From assembly GCF_000332515.2 (NCBI RefSeq), contig NZ_AOGZ02000014.1:1-64000 (forward strand): a stretch of 64,000 nucleotides of DNA, written 5' to 3'. The notes under the pieces are model-generated. The model was not told the origin of the DNA, searched no databases, and saw only the letters and a program-made list of their open reading frames with translations. Shown piece after piece: positions 54,818 to 64,000 of this stretch. The stretch's first letter is position 1. Every line of letters begins with the position of its first letter. A program made the translations under genes and the position numbers. This DNA comes from Leptospira wolbachii serovar Codice str. CDC (GTDB taxonomy: Bacteria; Spirochaetota; Leptospiria; Leptospirales; Leptospiraceae).

Positions 54818-56200
54818 TTAGTTTTCCGTAACCCCAGTGATTGTAAATCCATCCAGAAGCATATAAGGAACAAAGGAGGACTCACCCAAAAGCTCTCCTT
54901 CTTTGGAGATGGCTTCAATTTGATTTAATGCATCGAAAGCATTTCCCACAACTTGCACTTCCCGAACAGGGATCTTTTCGCCGTTCTCTAGGACATACCC
55001 ACCTTTGATCACACCGGAAAAATCACCGGATGCCCCGTCCTTAGTTCCAGAGATCCGGTTCACAAATAGAGTTTTCCCGGGCAGTTTGAAAAACTCATCC
55101 TTAGAAGAAGAGCCAGGGGCAATTTGCAATTGTTTTGGCCCGCATCCAGGAAGACTTTGGGCGCCTCCCGTAGCACAACCATTGGATTTGGTTAGGCCAG
55201 CTTTTTTGGCTTCATAGGTATTGTAGAAGTAAGTGTGCAGCACTCCATCGGTTAGGATGGGTTTTTTAGAAGTAGGGAGTCCTTCCCTGTCAAATCCGGT
55301 AGAACCCATAAAACGATCGTTTGTTGGATCGTCCCAAATAGATAAGAGAGAAGAAGCAATCTTTTCTTCCAGTTTTCCCGCCATCTTTGATTTTCCTTTT
55401 CTAAGACTTGTTCCATTTAAGGAACCAATAAAGAGTCCCAGGAAAAATGAATACACTGCCTCTGGCGGAAGTAAAACTTTTCCTTGGAAACCGGAACTCG
55501 GTTTAGCATAAAGAGCACCCATACATTTGTCTCCAAAGTTGGTAAATGCTTTCTTCCAAAGGTTTTGGAACTGCTCCTTGTTGAAACCACTCGCGGAATC
55601 ATAATCAAAACTTCCGACAAGATCTCCGTCCACACCCATTCCCATCACAGAGGCTGAAAGTTCTGCTCCCAGTTCGTGAGCCATCACTCCTTTAGAGGAT
55701 ACAATGAGTTTATAACCCTTGCTAAGCGAAAAATCTCCCGAATCAATATTGACCTTAGAATATAGATCATTTCTCCAACCAAGGGCTTCCTTGGCAGTGG
55801 CAACTAAATCCTCAATACCCATCAAATCCAAGGAATCATCGTACTGATTGAAATGATTAGAAATGGTTTCTGGCTCTGGCAAACCCAAATCAAAATCAGG
55901 CGTGGATTGGCTTTTAGCGAGACTGTAGGCTTCTTCGATCGACTCATAGAGACTTGGTATATGATTGGAGATGATAAAACCTTGGTTTCCTTCGGCTATC
56001 ACACGGATTCCAAACATATTCTCTTCTGTTGCCGTACAGTTGTTTAAGTCATTTTTTTCTAAGCTGACATCTTCTGAGTAACCATAACTGGAATAAATTT
56101 CCACCTGGTCGATTCCATTGGTTTTTGCTTTTTTGACTAGACCGGAAAGTAATTCCTTTTGACCGTCTAACCGTTTTTCAATCGATAAACGATCCATCAT
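54818..56200 (-). CDS. TldE/PmbA-type subunit of the TldD/TldE protease
   Basis: 460 residues. It has the TldE fold features: the EKNDLNNCTATEENMFGIRV segment, GVMAHELGAELSASV, and the C-terminal FVNRISGTKDGASGDFSGVIKGGY block. It lacks the HExxxH zinc motif, which is expected, because in this heterodimer only TldD is catalytic. TldD/TldE degrades unfolded peptides and matures some microcins and antitoxins. It overlaps tldD by four bases. Confidence 0.93.
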   Translation of the reverse strand: MMDRLSIEKRLDGQKELLSGLVKKAKTNGIDQVEIYSSYGYSEDVSLEKNDLNNCTATEENMFGIRVIAEGNQGFIISNHIPSLYESIEEAYSLAKSQSTPDFDLGLPEPETISNHFNQYDDSLDLMGIEDLVATAKEALGWRNDLYSKVNIDSGDFSLSKGYKLIVSSKGVMAHELGAELSASVMGMGVDGDLVGSFDYDSASGFNKEQFQNLWKKAFTNFGDKCMGALYAKPSSGFQGKVLLPPEAVYSFFLGLFIGSLNGTSLRKGKSKMAGKLEEKIASSLLSIWDDPTNDRFMGSTGFDREGLPTSKKPILTDGVLHTYFYNTYEAKKAGLTKSNGCATGGAQSLPGCGPKQLQIAPGSSSKDEFFKLPGKTLFVNRISGTKDGASGDFSGVIKGGYVLENGEKIPVREVQVVGNAFDALNQIEAISKEGELLGESSFVPYMLLDGFTITGVTEN

Positions 56201-57582
56201 TTACCACCTAGCAATACTTTGGTTCTAACATAGGGCCCACCTGCATCGACTTTTGCTGGTTGGCCTTTGCCACAATGTCCCGAACCCAAATCCCATTTGA
56301 ATTCTTTGGAGACCATATCTACATTTTGTAATACATCGAAAGCAAGTCCAGATACTGTGACTCCTTTCAAAAGGTCAGTGATCTTTCCATTTTGGATGCG
56401 GTAGGCTTTTTGTACGGCAAACATAAACTCACCCGTAGCATCCGCTTGGCCATTTTTGGCCCCATCCAAATAATATCCATCTTTGGTGTTTGCGATCATT
56501 TCTTCCAAACTGGAATCTCCAGGAACGAGAAAGGTATTTCGCATACGGATGAGGGGAACGTCTCCATACTCCCAGGCCCTTGCCGAACCGGTAGGAGCCA
56601 CACCAAACCGTTCTGCGGTTTCTCTGTTGTGTAAATAAGAAGTCAAAATTCCATTTTTAATGATGACAGTGTTTGTGGGGAGGAGGCCCTCATCATCCAC
56701 AGGAATGGATCCACCGGCACCTTCATAGTATTCGGAAAAGCCAGAGTCGCATAACGTAACTAATTCGGAACCAACCCGTTGTCCGATTTTCCCTTGGGCC
56801 ACAGAACCCGAGAGAACAAAATCCGCTTCCACTGTGTGACCAATGGCTTCATGGACAAGAAGTCCCACGATCGATGGAGAAAGGATGACAGTCGAAAGTC
56901 CACCATCGGGCAAAACACTGGAGAGTAAATCCACTGCAGTTTTACAAGCTTCTTCAGATATCTCTGTGGCCGACTGAGATCGAAAAAGACAATCCCATCC
57001 CCCAGTCACTCCAATGGAATGAGATCCCGATTCCATCTTTCCATCTTCTTTGGCAACGGCAGAGACTCGGAACTCAGGTCTTACCATAGTAAAAAAACTA
57101 TCAGCCCCGTCGGTAGTAACAATGGCTTTTTCTTCATAAATTTCGGAATACCCACAACCCACCGATTGGAGTTTTGTCGATTGTTTGGCCGCTGCGTTTT
57201 GAATGTCTAGAACCAGTTTTAATTTTTCTTCAACTGTGCGAGTGCGGAAGTCTTCAATCCCTTTCCCAATAAAATCACCAATGGCAAAGTTTGCCTTTGG
57301 TAAGTTCGGGATTTTATCCTTTCGTAGAGCGGAGGATAGGCGAGCCGCTTTTTTTGCAACCTGGATGGCATTTTGGATGGAGGATTTTGAAATTTCACTA
57401 GTCGATGCAAATCCCCAAGTGCCTGCTTCCAAAACACGAACGCCAATTCCTGTTCGTTTCCGAAGGGCAGTGGATTCCACTCGTCCTCTTTCTGCATGGA
57501 AGGACCTGCTTTCTTTATGGTGGTATCTTAGTTCCACAAATCCGGACTCTTCGGCCAAACATTCTTTTAATAGGTTACGCAT
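56197..57582 (-). CDS. tldD: TldD-type zinc metalloprotease
   Basis: 461-residue catalytic subunit of the TldD/TldE peptidase. The zinc motif HEAIGH (in LVHEAIGHTVEADF) and the downstream Cys in VTLCDSG are present, along with GAGGSIPVDDEG, the substrate tunnel segment, and the C-terminal DLGSGHCGKGQP block. The PmbA partner follows with a four-base overlap. Both are downstream of clpP in the same run, grouping proteolysis genes. Confidence 0.94.
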   Translation of the reverse strand: MRNLLKECLAEESGFVELRYHHKESRSFHAERGRVESTALRKRTGIGVRVLEAGTWGFASTSEISKSSIQNAIQVAKKAARLSSALRKDKIPNLPKANFAIGDFIGKGIEDFRTRTVEEKLKLVLDIQNAAAKQSTKLQSVGCGYSEIYEEKAIVTTDGADSFFTMVRPEFRVSAVAKEDGKMESGSHSIGVTGGWDCLFRSQSATEISEEACKTAVDLLSSVLPDGGLSTVILSPSIVGLLVHEAIGHTVEADFVLSGSVAQGKIGQRVGSELVTLCDSGFSEYYEGAGGSIPVDDEGLLPTNTVIIKNGILTSYLHNRETAERFGVAPTGSARAWEYGDVPLIRMRNTFLVPGDSSLEEMIANTKDGYYLDGAKNGQADATGEFMFAVQKAYRIQNGKITDLLKGVTVSGLAFDVLQNVDMVSKEFKWDLGSGHCGKGQPAKVDAGGPYVRTKVLLGGK

Positions 57583-57615
57583 TAGCCTTTACCTTCTATC
57601 CTAATTATTGTTATA

Positions 57616-58626
57616 CTATTTGATTTGAGAATCAAAAAAATCGAGTAAAATCCGAGGAAGCCATCTTCCTTCTGGATTGTCAGGGGATGGATCACTAATA
57701 AATCCCACATGTCCCCCTTTTTCAGTAAGTACAGTCTGTAGTAGTGGGTAGGACTTCCATCGAATCTCATGCCAAACTTCAGAAGGGACAACAGGGTCAT
57801 CATCAGCATGAACAAGAAGGCCAGGAATCTTAATCCCACCCAAATACTTTACCCCAGAACAAATATTGTAGTATTCTAAAACATTCGCATAACCAGCAAT
57901 TGGTGCCGTGAAATAGTCATCAAAATCAAAAAAAGATTTACTACGAAGTACTCGTTCTTTGATTTTATCTGGAATTTCATAAACCCCGGAGGTTACTTTT
58001 TCTTTCATGGTATCCAAAAAATGATCCCGGTAAAAATTACCCGCACGGGAATCGATAAAGTCACAACTTCGTTTCAAATCCAATGGAGGTGAGGTAGCAG
58101 AAAATGCTTTGGCATAATGTTGTCTTTTTTCACCAAAAAACTTTACCACCATATTGGCTGATAAAGAAAACCCAGAGACAAAAATGGATTTGGTGAAATG
58201 TTTATAAATATATTGTAATACAGCTTCTATATCTTCTGATTGGCCAGCATTGTAAGGTTTTTTAGCAAGCCCAAGTCCTCGACCACAGTTCCGTAAGTTC
58301 ATTCGAACCACACCATAACCACGGTTTAGTGCTTCTTTACCGGCACTCACCATATAATGAGATTCCGAACTTCCTTCCATTCCATGGATGAGAAGTAAGT
58401 AATGCCCGTTCCATTTGGATGCTTTTTTACGGACTTGCGATAAAGGGGGATTGTGTTCTAGCCAAAGAATATCCCCAGACCTGTCGTTTGTTGGGATGAG
58501 GATACTCTCCGAATAATACTCATCCTCCAAAGAATTGTCTGGAGGAAAAAGTACATTGTAGACAGTTTGTAAATGTCTACCTTCTAAAAATCTTCTAGGT
58601 TTAAACTCTCTGTTAGACGACGTCAA
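57616..58626 (-). CDS. YheT/EMB8-like alpha/beta hydrolase
   Basis: 336 residues, AB-hydrolase 4 type. Signatures: [12 protein letters not shown] near the N-terminus, the [16 protein letters not shown] oxyanion loop, [12 protein letters not shown], the nucleophile elbow [15 protein letters not shown] (Ser in FSLSA, where most members have FSLGG), the Asp in HADDDPVVP, and the His in GGHVGFI. The biochemical substrate is not known for the family. Overlaps clpP by 14 bases. Confidence 0.9.
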   Translation of the reverse strand: MTSSNREFKPRRFLEGRHLQTVYNVLFPPDNSLEDEYYSESILIPTNDRSGDILWLEHNPPLSQVRKKASKWNGHYLLLIHGMEGSSESHYMVSAGKEALNRGYGVVRMNLRNCGRGLGLAKKPYNAGQSEDIEAVLQYIYKHFTKSIFVSGFSLSANMVVKFFGEKRQHYAKAFSATSPPLDLKRSCDFIDSRAGNFYRDHFLDTMKEKVTSGVYEIPDKIKERVLRSKSFFDFDDYFTAPIAGYANVLEYYNICSGVKYLGGIKIPGLLVHADDDPVVPSEVWHEIRWKSYPLLQTVLTEKGGHVGFISDPSPDNPEGRWLPRILLDFFDSQIK

Positions 58627-59221
58627 TTGTGTTTACGATTTTATCTACGATTCCGTAAGCAAGAGCTTGGTCGGCATCCATATAATAATCGCGATCGGTG
58701 TCTTCCACCAATTGTTCGTAGGATTTGCCACACGCATCCGCTAACATTTGATTGAGTTTTTCTTTGGTTTTAACAATGTCCTGAGCATGGATGAGTAAAT
58801 CCGTTGCTGGAGCTTGGATTTGTCCTCCGATGGAAGGTTGGTGGATCATCACACGACCGTTAGGCCAAATGTAACGATTTCCTTTTTTCCCGCCAATGAG
58901 TAAAATAGAACCCATAGATGCAGCCATTCCCATACACACTGTATGAACCGGTGAGGAAATCATTTGCATGGTGTCGTAGACAACAAGTCCAGAGGTAACA
59001 ACACCACCGGGGCTATTGATATAAAACGTAATTGGTTTTCCAGGATCTGCCATTTCCAAATACATGAGTTTGGCAGTTAATTCCTTGGAAGATTCGTCAG
59101 TGACAGGACCCCAGAGAAAGATTTTCCTTTTTTCCAGGAATTTCTTACCCATGTTTTTGTCGCTAATGAGATCTTGGATGGTTTCGGTGATTTCTTTATC
59201 TGGTGTTTCTTCTTCTGGCAT
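58613..59221 (-). CDS. clpP: ATP-dependent Clp protease proteolytic subunit
   Basis: 202-residue serine protease that forms the 14-mer chamber fed by ClpX or ClpA/ClpC. The catalytic Ser102 is in GMAASMGS, His127 in MIHQPSIGG, with the Asp in the [13 protein letters not shown] region. The oxyanion Gly stretch is YINSPGGVV. An extended N-terminus of about 25 residues precedes the usual start. No clpX is adjacent. It begins one base after the ftsB-like gene. Confidence 0.97.
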   Translation of the reverse strand: MPEEETPDKEITETIQDLISDKNMGKKFLEKRKIFLWGPVTDESSKELTAKLMYLEMADPGKPITFYINSPGGVVTSGLVVYDTMQMISSPVHTVCMGMAASMGSILLIGGKKGNRYIWPNGRVMIHQPSIGGQIQAPATDLLIHAQDIVKTKEKLNQMLADACGKSYEQLVEDTDRDYYMDADQALAYGIVDKIVNTIDVV

Positions 59222-59222
59222 A

Positions 59223-59687
59223 TTAATTCAGTCTTTCCTGTTTAGACGTATGAGGCAAGCGTTTCAGCTTGAAGTAAACGCCTAGAATCAGGAAAACACT
59301 GAAAGAAATAAAAAAGAAACGTAATAAAAACAGCGGTGGTTCTTTCCATTCCCCACCAAGCCCTGCCGTGCGAAGGGAGGCAGGAAGGGCCTTTGTTTTT
59401 TGTGTTAACGGGGAAGGCATTTCTTCGAATTTCAATACATGAGCAGTTTCAGAAAGTAGATAGTACTTCCTTGCTTCCTGTTCTAAGGCATAAGCATCGT
59501 TTTTTAAGCGGCGTTCTTTTTCTTCCAACCCTTGGTTTTCTACCACAAGCCTCTCTACCTCGGCATTGAGATTTTGTAATTCTTTCTCAAGGCGCATACG
59601 TTCGGCGATTCCCGACTCGGACAAAAGCCCGAGATAGAGGCCAGCACAAATATAGGTTACAAGTAGGGAGGCTTTCGTTGGTGTCAT
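59223..59687 (-). CDS. FtsB/DivIC-like septum-formation protein with second membrane segment
   Basis: 154 residues. An N-terminal transmembrane segment (about 8-25) leads into a coiled coil (about 29-75, [20 protein letters not shown] and [20 protein letters not shown]) followed by the [18 protein letters not shown] motif of FtsB/DivIC. Unusually, a second hydrophobic segment ([21 protein letters not shown], about 117-137) follows. Its position directly after eno is the classic eno-ftsB order. It probably joins a division subcomplex like FtsQLB. Confidence 0.85.
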   Translation of the reverse strand: MTPTKASLLVTYICAGLYLGLLSESGIAERMRLEKELQNLNAEVERLVVENQGLEEKERRLKNDAYALEQEARKYYLLSETAHVLKFEEMPSPLTQKTKALPASLRTAGLGGEWKEPPLFLLRFFFISFSVFLILGVYFKLKRLPHTSKQERLN

Positions 59688-59688
59688 A

Positions 59689-61005
<1,317 letters not shown>

Positions 61006-61112
61006 CTAAGGGATAATTTCCTCCCAGTCTTAGGAAATTTAAGCCTCTGACAATAAACTTTTTCGACAAAGAGCCTTGATCCAGGAAAATGACTTAAAAA
61101 GAAGAGGGAACC

Positions 61113-62918
61113 GTGAACGAACGCCAAAAATTCACCCGCAATTTTTCCATTATCGCCCATGTCGACCATGGAAAATCCACTCTGGCGGATCGTTTGCTTG
61201 AGATAGGTCTTGTCACTGACAAAAGGACCCAAAAGAACCAAATTCTAGATTCCATGGACATTGAACGGGAACGTGGGATTACCATCAAAGCCAATAATGC
61301 CTCCTTTGATTATGAAGCCAAAGATGGAAATGTCTATCACCTGAATTTAATTGATACCCCGGGCCACGTGGACTTTACTTACGAAGTTTCCCGTTCTCTT
61401 GCCGCTTGTGAAGGCGTACTTCTGATTGTAGATGCAAGCCAAGGAGTGGAAGCACAAACCTTAGCCAATTTATACCTAGCGATGGATTTAAATCTTCGCA
61501 TAATTCCTGTTATTAACAAAATTGATCTTCCTTCCGCCGATATCGACAAATGTAAATTGATGATTGAAGAGTCCCTTGGACTGAATCCCGAAGAAGCCAT
61601 TCCGATTTCTGCAAAAACCGGGCTCAATGTACAAGAAGTATTGGAAGCCATTTGTTATTTACTCCCTCCACCAGTGGGTGATGTGGAGGCTCCTCTGAAG
61701 GCACTCATTTACGATTCCTTCTTTGATACCTATATGGGTGTGGTTGCCAAAGTTCGTTTGTATGATGGAAAACTCCGTAAAGGAGAAATGATCCATATGA
61801 TGCACATTGGCCGCCAGTTTACGGTTACCGAAGTGGGAATCAACCGTCTCTCCATGGTAGCTTGTGAAGAATTGCAAGCTGGTGATGTTGGTTATGTGGT
61901 TGCCGGTATGAAAAAAATGGGAGATGCCAAAACGGGCGATACCATCACTCATGCCAACAGACAAACCGCAGAAGATGTCAAAGGATTTAAAGATGCAAAA
62001 CCTATGGTATTTGCTGGTCTTTTTCCCATTAACGGGGAAGATTTTGATGCCCTCGTTGATGCCATCGAAAAACTAAAGTTAAACGATTCTGCTTTAACTT
62101 TTGAAAGAGAAAACTCGGCAGCCCTTGGTTTTGGTTTCCGTGTGGGTTATTTAGGCCTCTTACATATGGAAATTGTACAGGAAAGACTAGAGAGAGAATT
62201 CAATTTAGCTCTCATTACCACAGCCCCATCGGTTAAATTTCGAATCACAACAACAAAAGACGAAGTCATTGAAGTGGATAACCCAAGTAAATGGCCTGAT
62301 CCCATTCTCATTGGAAAGTCAGAAGAACCTTTTGTAAAAGCAACCATCATTGCACCAGAATCCTATGTGGGAAACATCATGTCTCTTGTGATCGACAAAC
62401 GAGGAATCCATCTAGATACCGTTTATCTTTCGAAAGACAAACTGCAACTCACCTACGAACTTCCTCTTGCGGAACTAATTTTCGAATTCTATGACAAACT
62501 CAAATCCTATACCAAAGGGTATGCTTCCTTAGATTATGAAGAAGTAGGATACCGGGATTCTAAACTCGTTCGCATGGATATCCTTGTAAATGGGGAGCCT
62601 GTGGATGCCCTTTCCTCGATCGTCCACAAATCCAAAGCGGAAGACCGCGGACGCGTGATCATTGAAAAATTAAAAGACCTCATCCCTCGTCACCAATTTA
62701 TGATCCCTTTGCAAGCTGCGATTGGTGCCAAAGTGGTGGCTCGGGAAAGTATTTCTGCCCTTCGTAAAAACGTAACGGCTAAGTGTTATGGTGGGGACAT
62801 TTCTCGTAAGAAGAAACTTCTCGAGAAACAGAAAGAGGGAAAAAAACGGATGAAACAAATTGGAAATGTGGAGATTCCGCAGGAAGCCTTCCTATCCATT
62901 CTCAAAACCGGAGACTAA
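61113..62918 (+). CDS. lepA: Elongation factor 4 (ribosome back-translocase)
   Basis: 601-residue translational GTPase. G1 is AHVDHGKS, G3 DTPGHVDF, G4 NKIDLP, and G5 SAKTG. Domains II, III and V follow, ending with the LepA-specific CTD ([33 protein letters not shown], here noted in part as [19 protein letters not shown]). The start is GTG at 61113 with AAGAGGG upstream. EF4 binds stalled ribosomes and affects initiation and back-translocation. Confidence 0.98.
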   Translation: MNERQKFTRNFSIIAHVDHGKSTLADRLLEIGLVTDKRTQKNQILDSMDIERERGITIKANNASFDYEAKDGNVYHLNLIDTPGHVDFTYEVSRSLAACEGVLLIVDASQGVEAQTLANLYLAMDLNLRIIPVINKIDLPSADIDKCKLMIEESLGLNPEEAIPISAKTGLNVQEVLEAICYLLPPPVGDVEAPLKALIYDSFFDTYMGVVAKVRLYDGKLRKGEMIHMMHIGRQFTVTEVGINRLSMVACEELQAGDVGYVVAGMKKMGDAKTGDTITHANRQTAEDVKGFKDAKPMVFAGLFPINGEDFDALVDAIEKLKLNDSALTFERENSAALGFGFRVGYLGLLHMEIVQERLEREFNLALITTAPSVKFRITTTKDEVIEVDNPSKWPDPILIGKSEEPFVKATIIAPESYVGNIMSLVIDKRGIHLDTVYLSKDKLQLTYELPLAELIFEFYDKLKSYTKGYASLDYEEVGYRDSKLVRMDILVNGEPVDALSSIVHKSKAEDRGRVIIEKLKDLIPRHQFMIPLQAAIGAKVVARESISALRKNVTAKCYGGDISRKKKLLEKQKEGKKRMKQIGNVEIPQEAFLSILKTGD

Positions 62919-62927
62919 AGTCATTGG

Positions 62928-62960
62928 TCCATTCTGCCAGGAATTTCTGAGCAGAATGGA
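62928..62960 (+). terminator. Hairpin downstream of lepA
   Basis: TCCATTCTGC / GCAGAATGGA, a perfect 10-base stem with a 13-base loop, starting nine bases after the lepA stop. No T tract follows at once (AATACCTCTTTC), so it is a weak terminator candidate or an RNA-stability element. Confidence 0.4.
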
Positions 62961-63055
62961 ATACCTCTTTCATTGGATAACCTTCGATTCTCTTGGTTTT
63001 CTGTTTCCCCTGAAAGGACTTCATTCGGATGATTTAGTTTTGAATGAGAATCTCG

Positions 63056-64000
63056 ATGGATGATACAACCCAAAAGAACCACCAAGATAAAATTTCTCTC
63101 ACAAACCCTTTGGAAAACTGGAATAAAACGGGATTTCCCAAGGATTTTCCCATCCAGATAACGGATCTGCCCTGGCAAGCGTTGGAATCCTTTCCAACCG
63201 AACTCCCAGACAACAACGATTTAGAAACAGAGGTAGCTCCTACCGACCAAACAAACAACCCTTCCATTCCATACCTTTATTTTCTTCGGGATGACTTACT
63301 TCCTTTGGGACTGGGAACCAAATGGAGAAAGGTCCAAGGCATTCTTGTTTTTCTGAACGAAAACCAAATCAGAAAGGTTCTTCTTTGGGGTTCAATTCAT
63401 GGAAATTATCTAGCCAGTTTTGCTTACATCCTTCGCCAGTATGGATTGGAAATCGAATGTATCGCGTATTCGAGAGATCCCCAATTAAAAACTTATAATG
63501 AACAAATGGTTCGAGGGCATTCACATTCTATTGAATGTTATGCGAATCGAAGAGAAGCTTATGCGGCTTGGTTGGAAAAACAGAATGGATATCCGGGTCT
63601 TACACTTCCGGAATTTGGCATCCATCCAAGCCAGATCCTCGGACTCAAATCCTTTTGGGAGAAATTGAAACTTGAGATGGAAAAACTCTCTGGTTCACTT
63701 CCTTCTCACGAGCCTAGAAATAACGATCGAAAGCGGCGTCCGTTGGAAGACCAAATCAATCCGAGTCAAACCAAACAAGAAACGAGTAAATTCACTGCCA
63801 TACTCGTCCTCGAGATTGGATCGGGGGCAACCTTCTTATCAGCCATGGATGCCTATTGGGGAAGCTCCATTTTGGTTCTGGGAGTGATGGTGGGAGAACC
63901 GAAAGCGAAGTGGACTCTGAAAGTGAAAGATTTACAAACAGAATTGGGGCTAAGAACCATTCCCATTCCTCTAGAGCAAATCTTGGAACTTCCAACCCTT
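63056..64000 (+). CDS. PLP-dependent ACC-deaminase/D-cysteine-desulfhydrase-like protein, 3'-truncated by window edge
   Basis: The frame is open from ATG 63056 to the last base (315 residues visible). A long N-terminal extension (about 1-70) precedes the family core: LRDDLLPLGLGTKWRKVQ with the PLP Lys at 89 (usual form GNKxRK, here TKWRK), GSIHGNYLASFAYILRQYGL, and the PLP-phosphate loop EIGSGATFLSAMDAYWGSS around 270. The middle contains a charged insert (about 215-260). A deaminase or lyase acting on a small amino acid is expected; the exact substrate is unassigned. No closer homologue could be named. Confidence 0.8.
   Translation, partial: MDDTTQKNHQDKISLTNPLENWNKTGFPKDFPIQITDLPWQALESFPTELPDNNDLETEVAPTDQTNNPSIPYLYFLRDDLLPLGLGTKWRKVQGILVFLNENQIRKVLLWGSIHGNYLASFAYILRQYGLEIECIAYSRDPQLKTYNEQMVRGHSHSIECYANRREAYAAWLEKQNGYPGLTLPEFGIHPSQILGLKSFWEKLKLEMEKLSGSLPSHEPRNNDRKRRPLEDQINPSQTKQETSKFTAILVLEIGSGATFLSAMDAYWGSSILVLGVMVGEPKAKWTLKVKDLQTELGLRTIPIPLEQILELPTL

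Overview
The window looks like chromosomal core DNA of a spirochaete, most likely a Leptospira. The reasons are a two-membrane cell plan (LptD, LspA, many lipoprotein-type signal peptides with relaxed lipoboxes), A+T-rich coding sequence, abundant serine-phosphatase/STAS and c-di-GMP/two-component genes, and protein families remembered from that genus. The genus is inferred, not proven; a saprophytic (environmental) species is my guess. No rRNA, tRNA, CRISPR array, insertion sequence or prophage could be recognised, and almost every base is coding.

Region 1-11 kb is cell-wall and envelope biogenesis. mraY (cut by the left edge), ftsW, murG and murC run on the plus strand and converge on a minus-strand murF-purE-purK unit. 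A divergent plus-strand unit follows: Gfo/Idh oxidoreductase, UbiB-type kinase and lspA. Region 11-18.4 kb is less known: a nitrilase fold lacking its catalytic Cys is translationally coupled to a 639-residue low-complexity protein. Divergent from it are a MoxR ATPase, a VWA protein and a PrsW-type intramembrane protease. An exported protein of unknown function closes the region on the minus strand.

Region 18.4-29.3 kb is signalling: SpoIIE-type phosphatase plus TPR protein, a STAS antagonist broken by a one-base frameshift, an unlisted 59-residue ORF, an EAL protein with a degenerate GGDEF, an M48 protease lipoprotein, a MORN lipoprotein, a UvrD-type helicase, a REC-histidine-kinase hybrid with a decayed ATPase, and a DUF6166 protein. 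Region 29.4-38 kb is one plus-strand run: lptD, a polyprenyl-phosphate sugar transferase, gatC, gatA, hisF and a sodium:solute symporter.

Region 38-43.2 kb is a tightly overlapping minus-strand run: folD, acetyl-esterase, cysS, rlmB, lipase lipoprotein. asnS and a helical-repeat protein follow on the plus strand. Region 45.4-50 kb is a minus-strand unit: NSS transporter, a 38-residue MetS-like subunit, a DinG-type helicase, and an exported protein split by a frameshift at an A6 tract. Region 50-54 kb has a tandem-HTH regulator with a palindromic operator, a SurA/PrsA-like lipoprotein, a coiled-coil protein, a STAS protein and a CTP-dependent-type lipid kinase. Region 54-61 kb is a long minus-strand run: eno, ftsB-like, clpP, yheT-like, tldD, tldE, DUF4416 and a lipoprotein. 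lepA and a PLP-dependent ACC-deaminase-like gene, cut by the right edge, end the window.

Most of this is housekeeping. The points that deserve a second look are two single-base frameshifts in homopolymers (21757 and 46074), two small genes (21982-22161 and 48256-48372), several perfect palindromes in promoter regions, and a set of enzyme-fold proteins with missing catalytic or cofactor residues.
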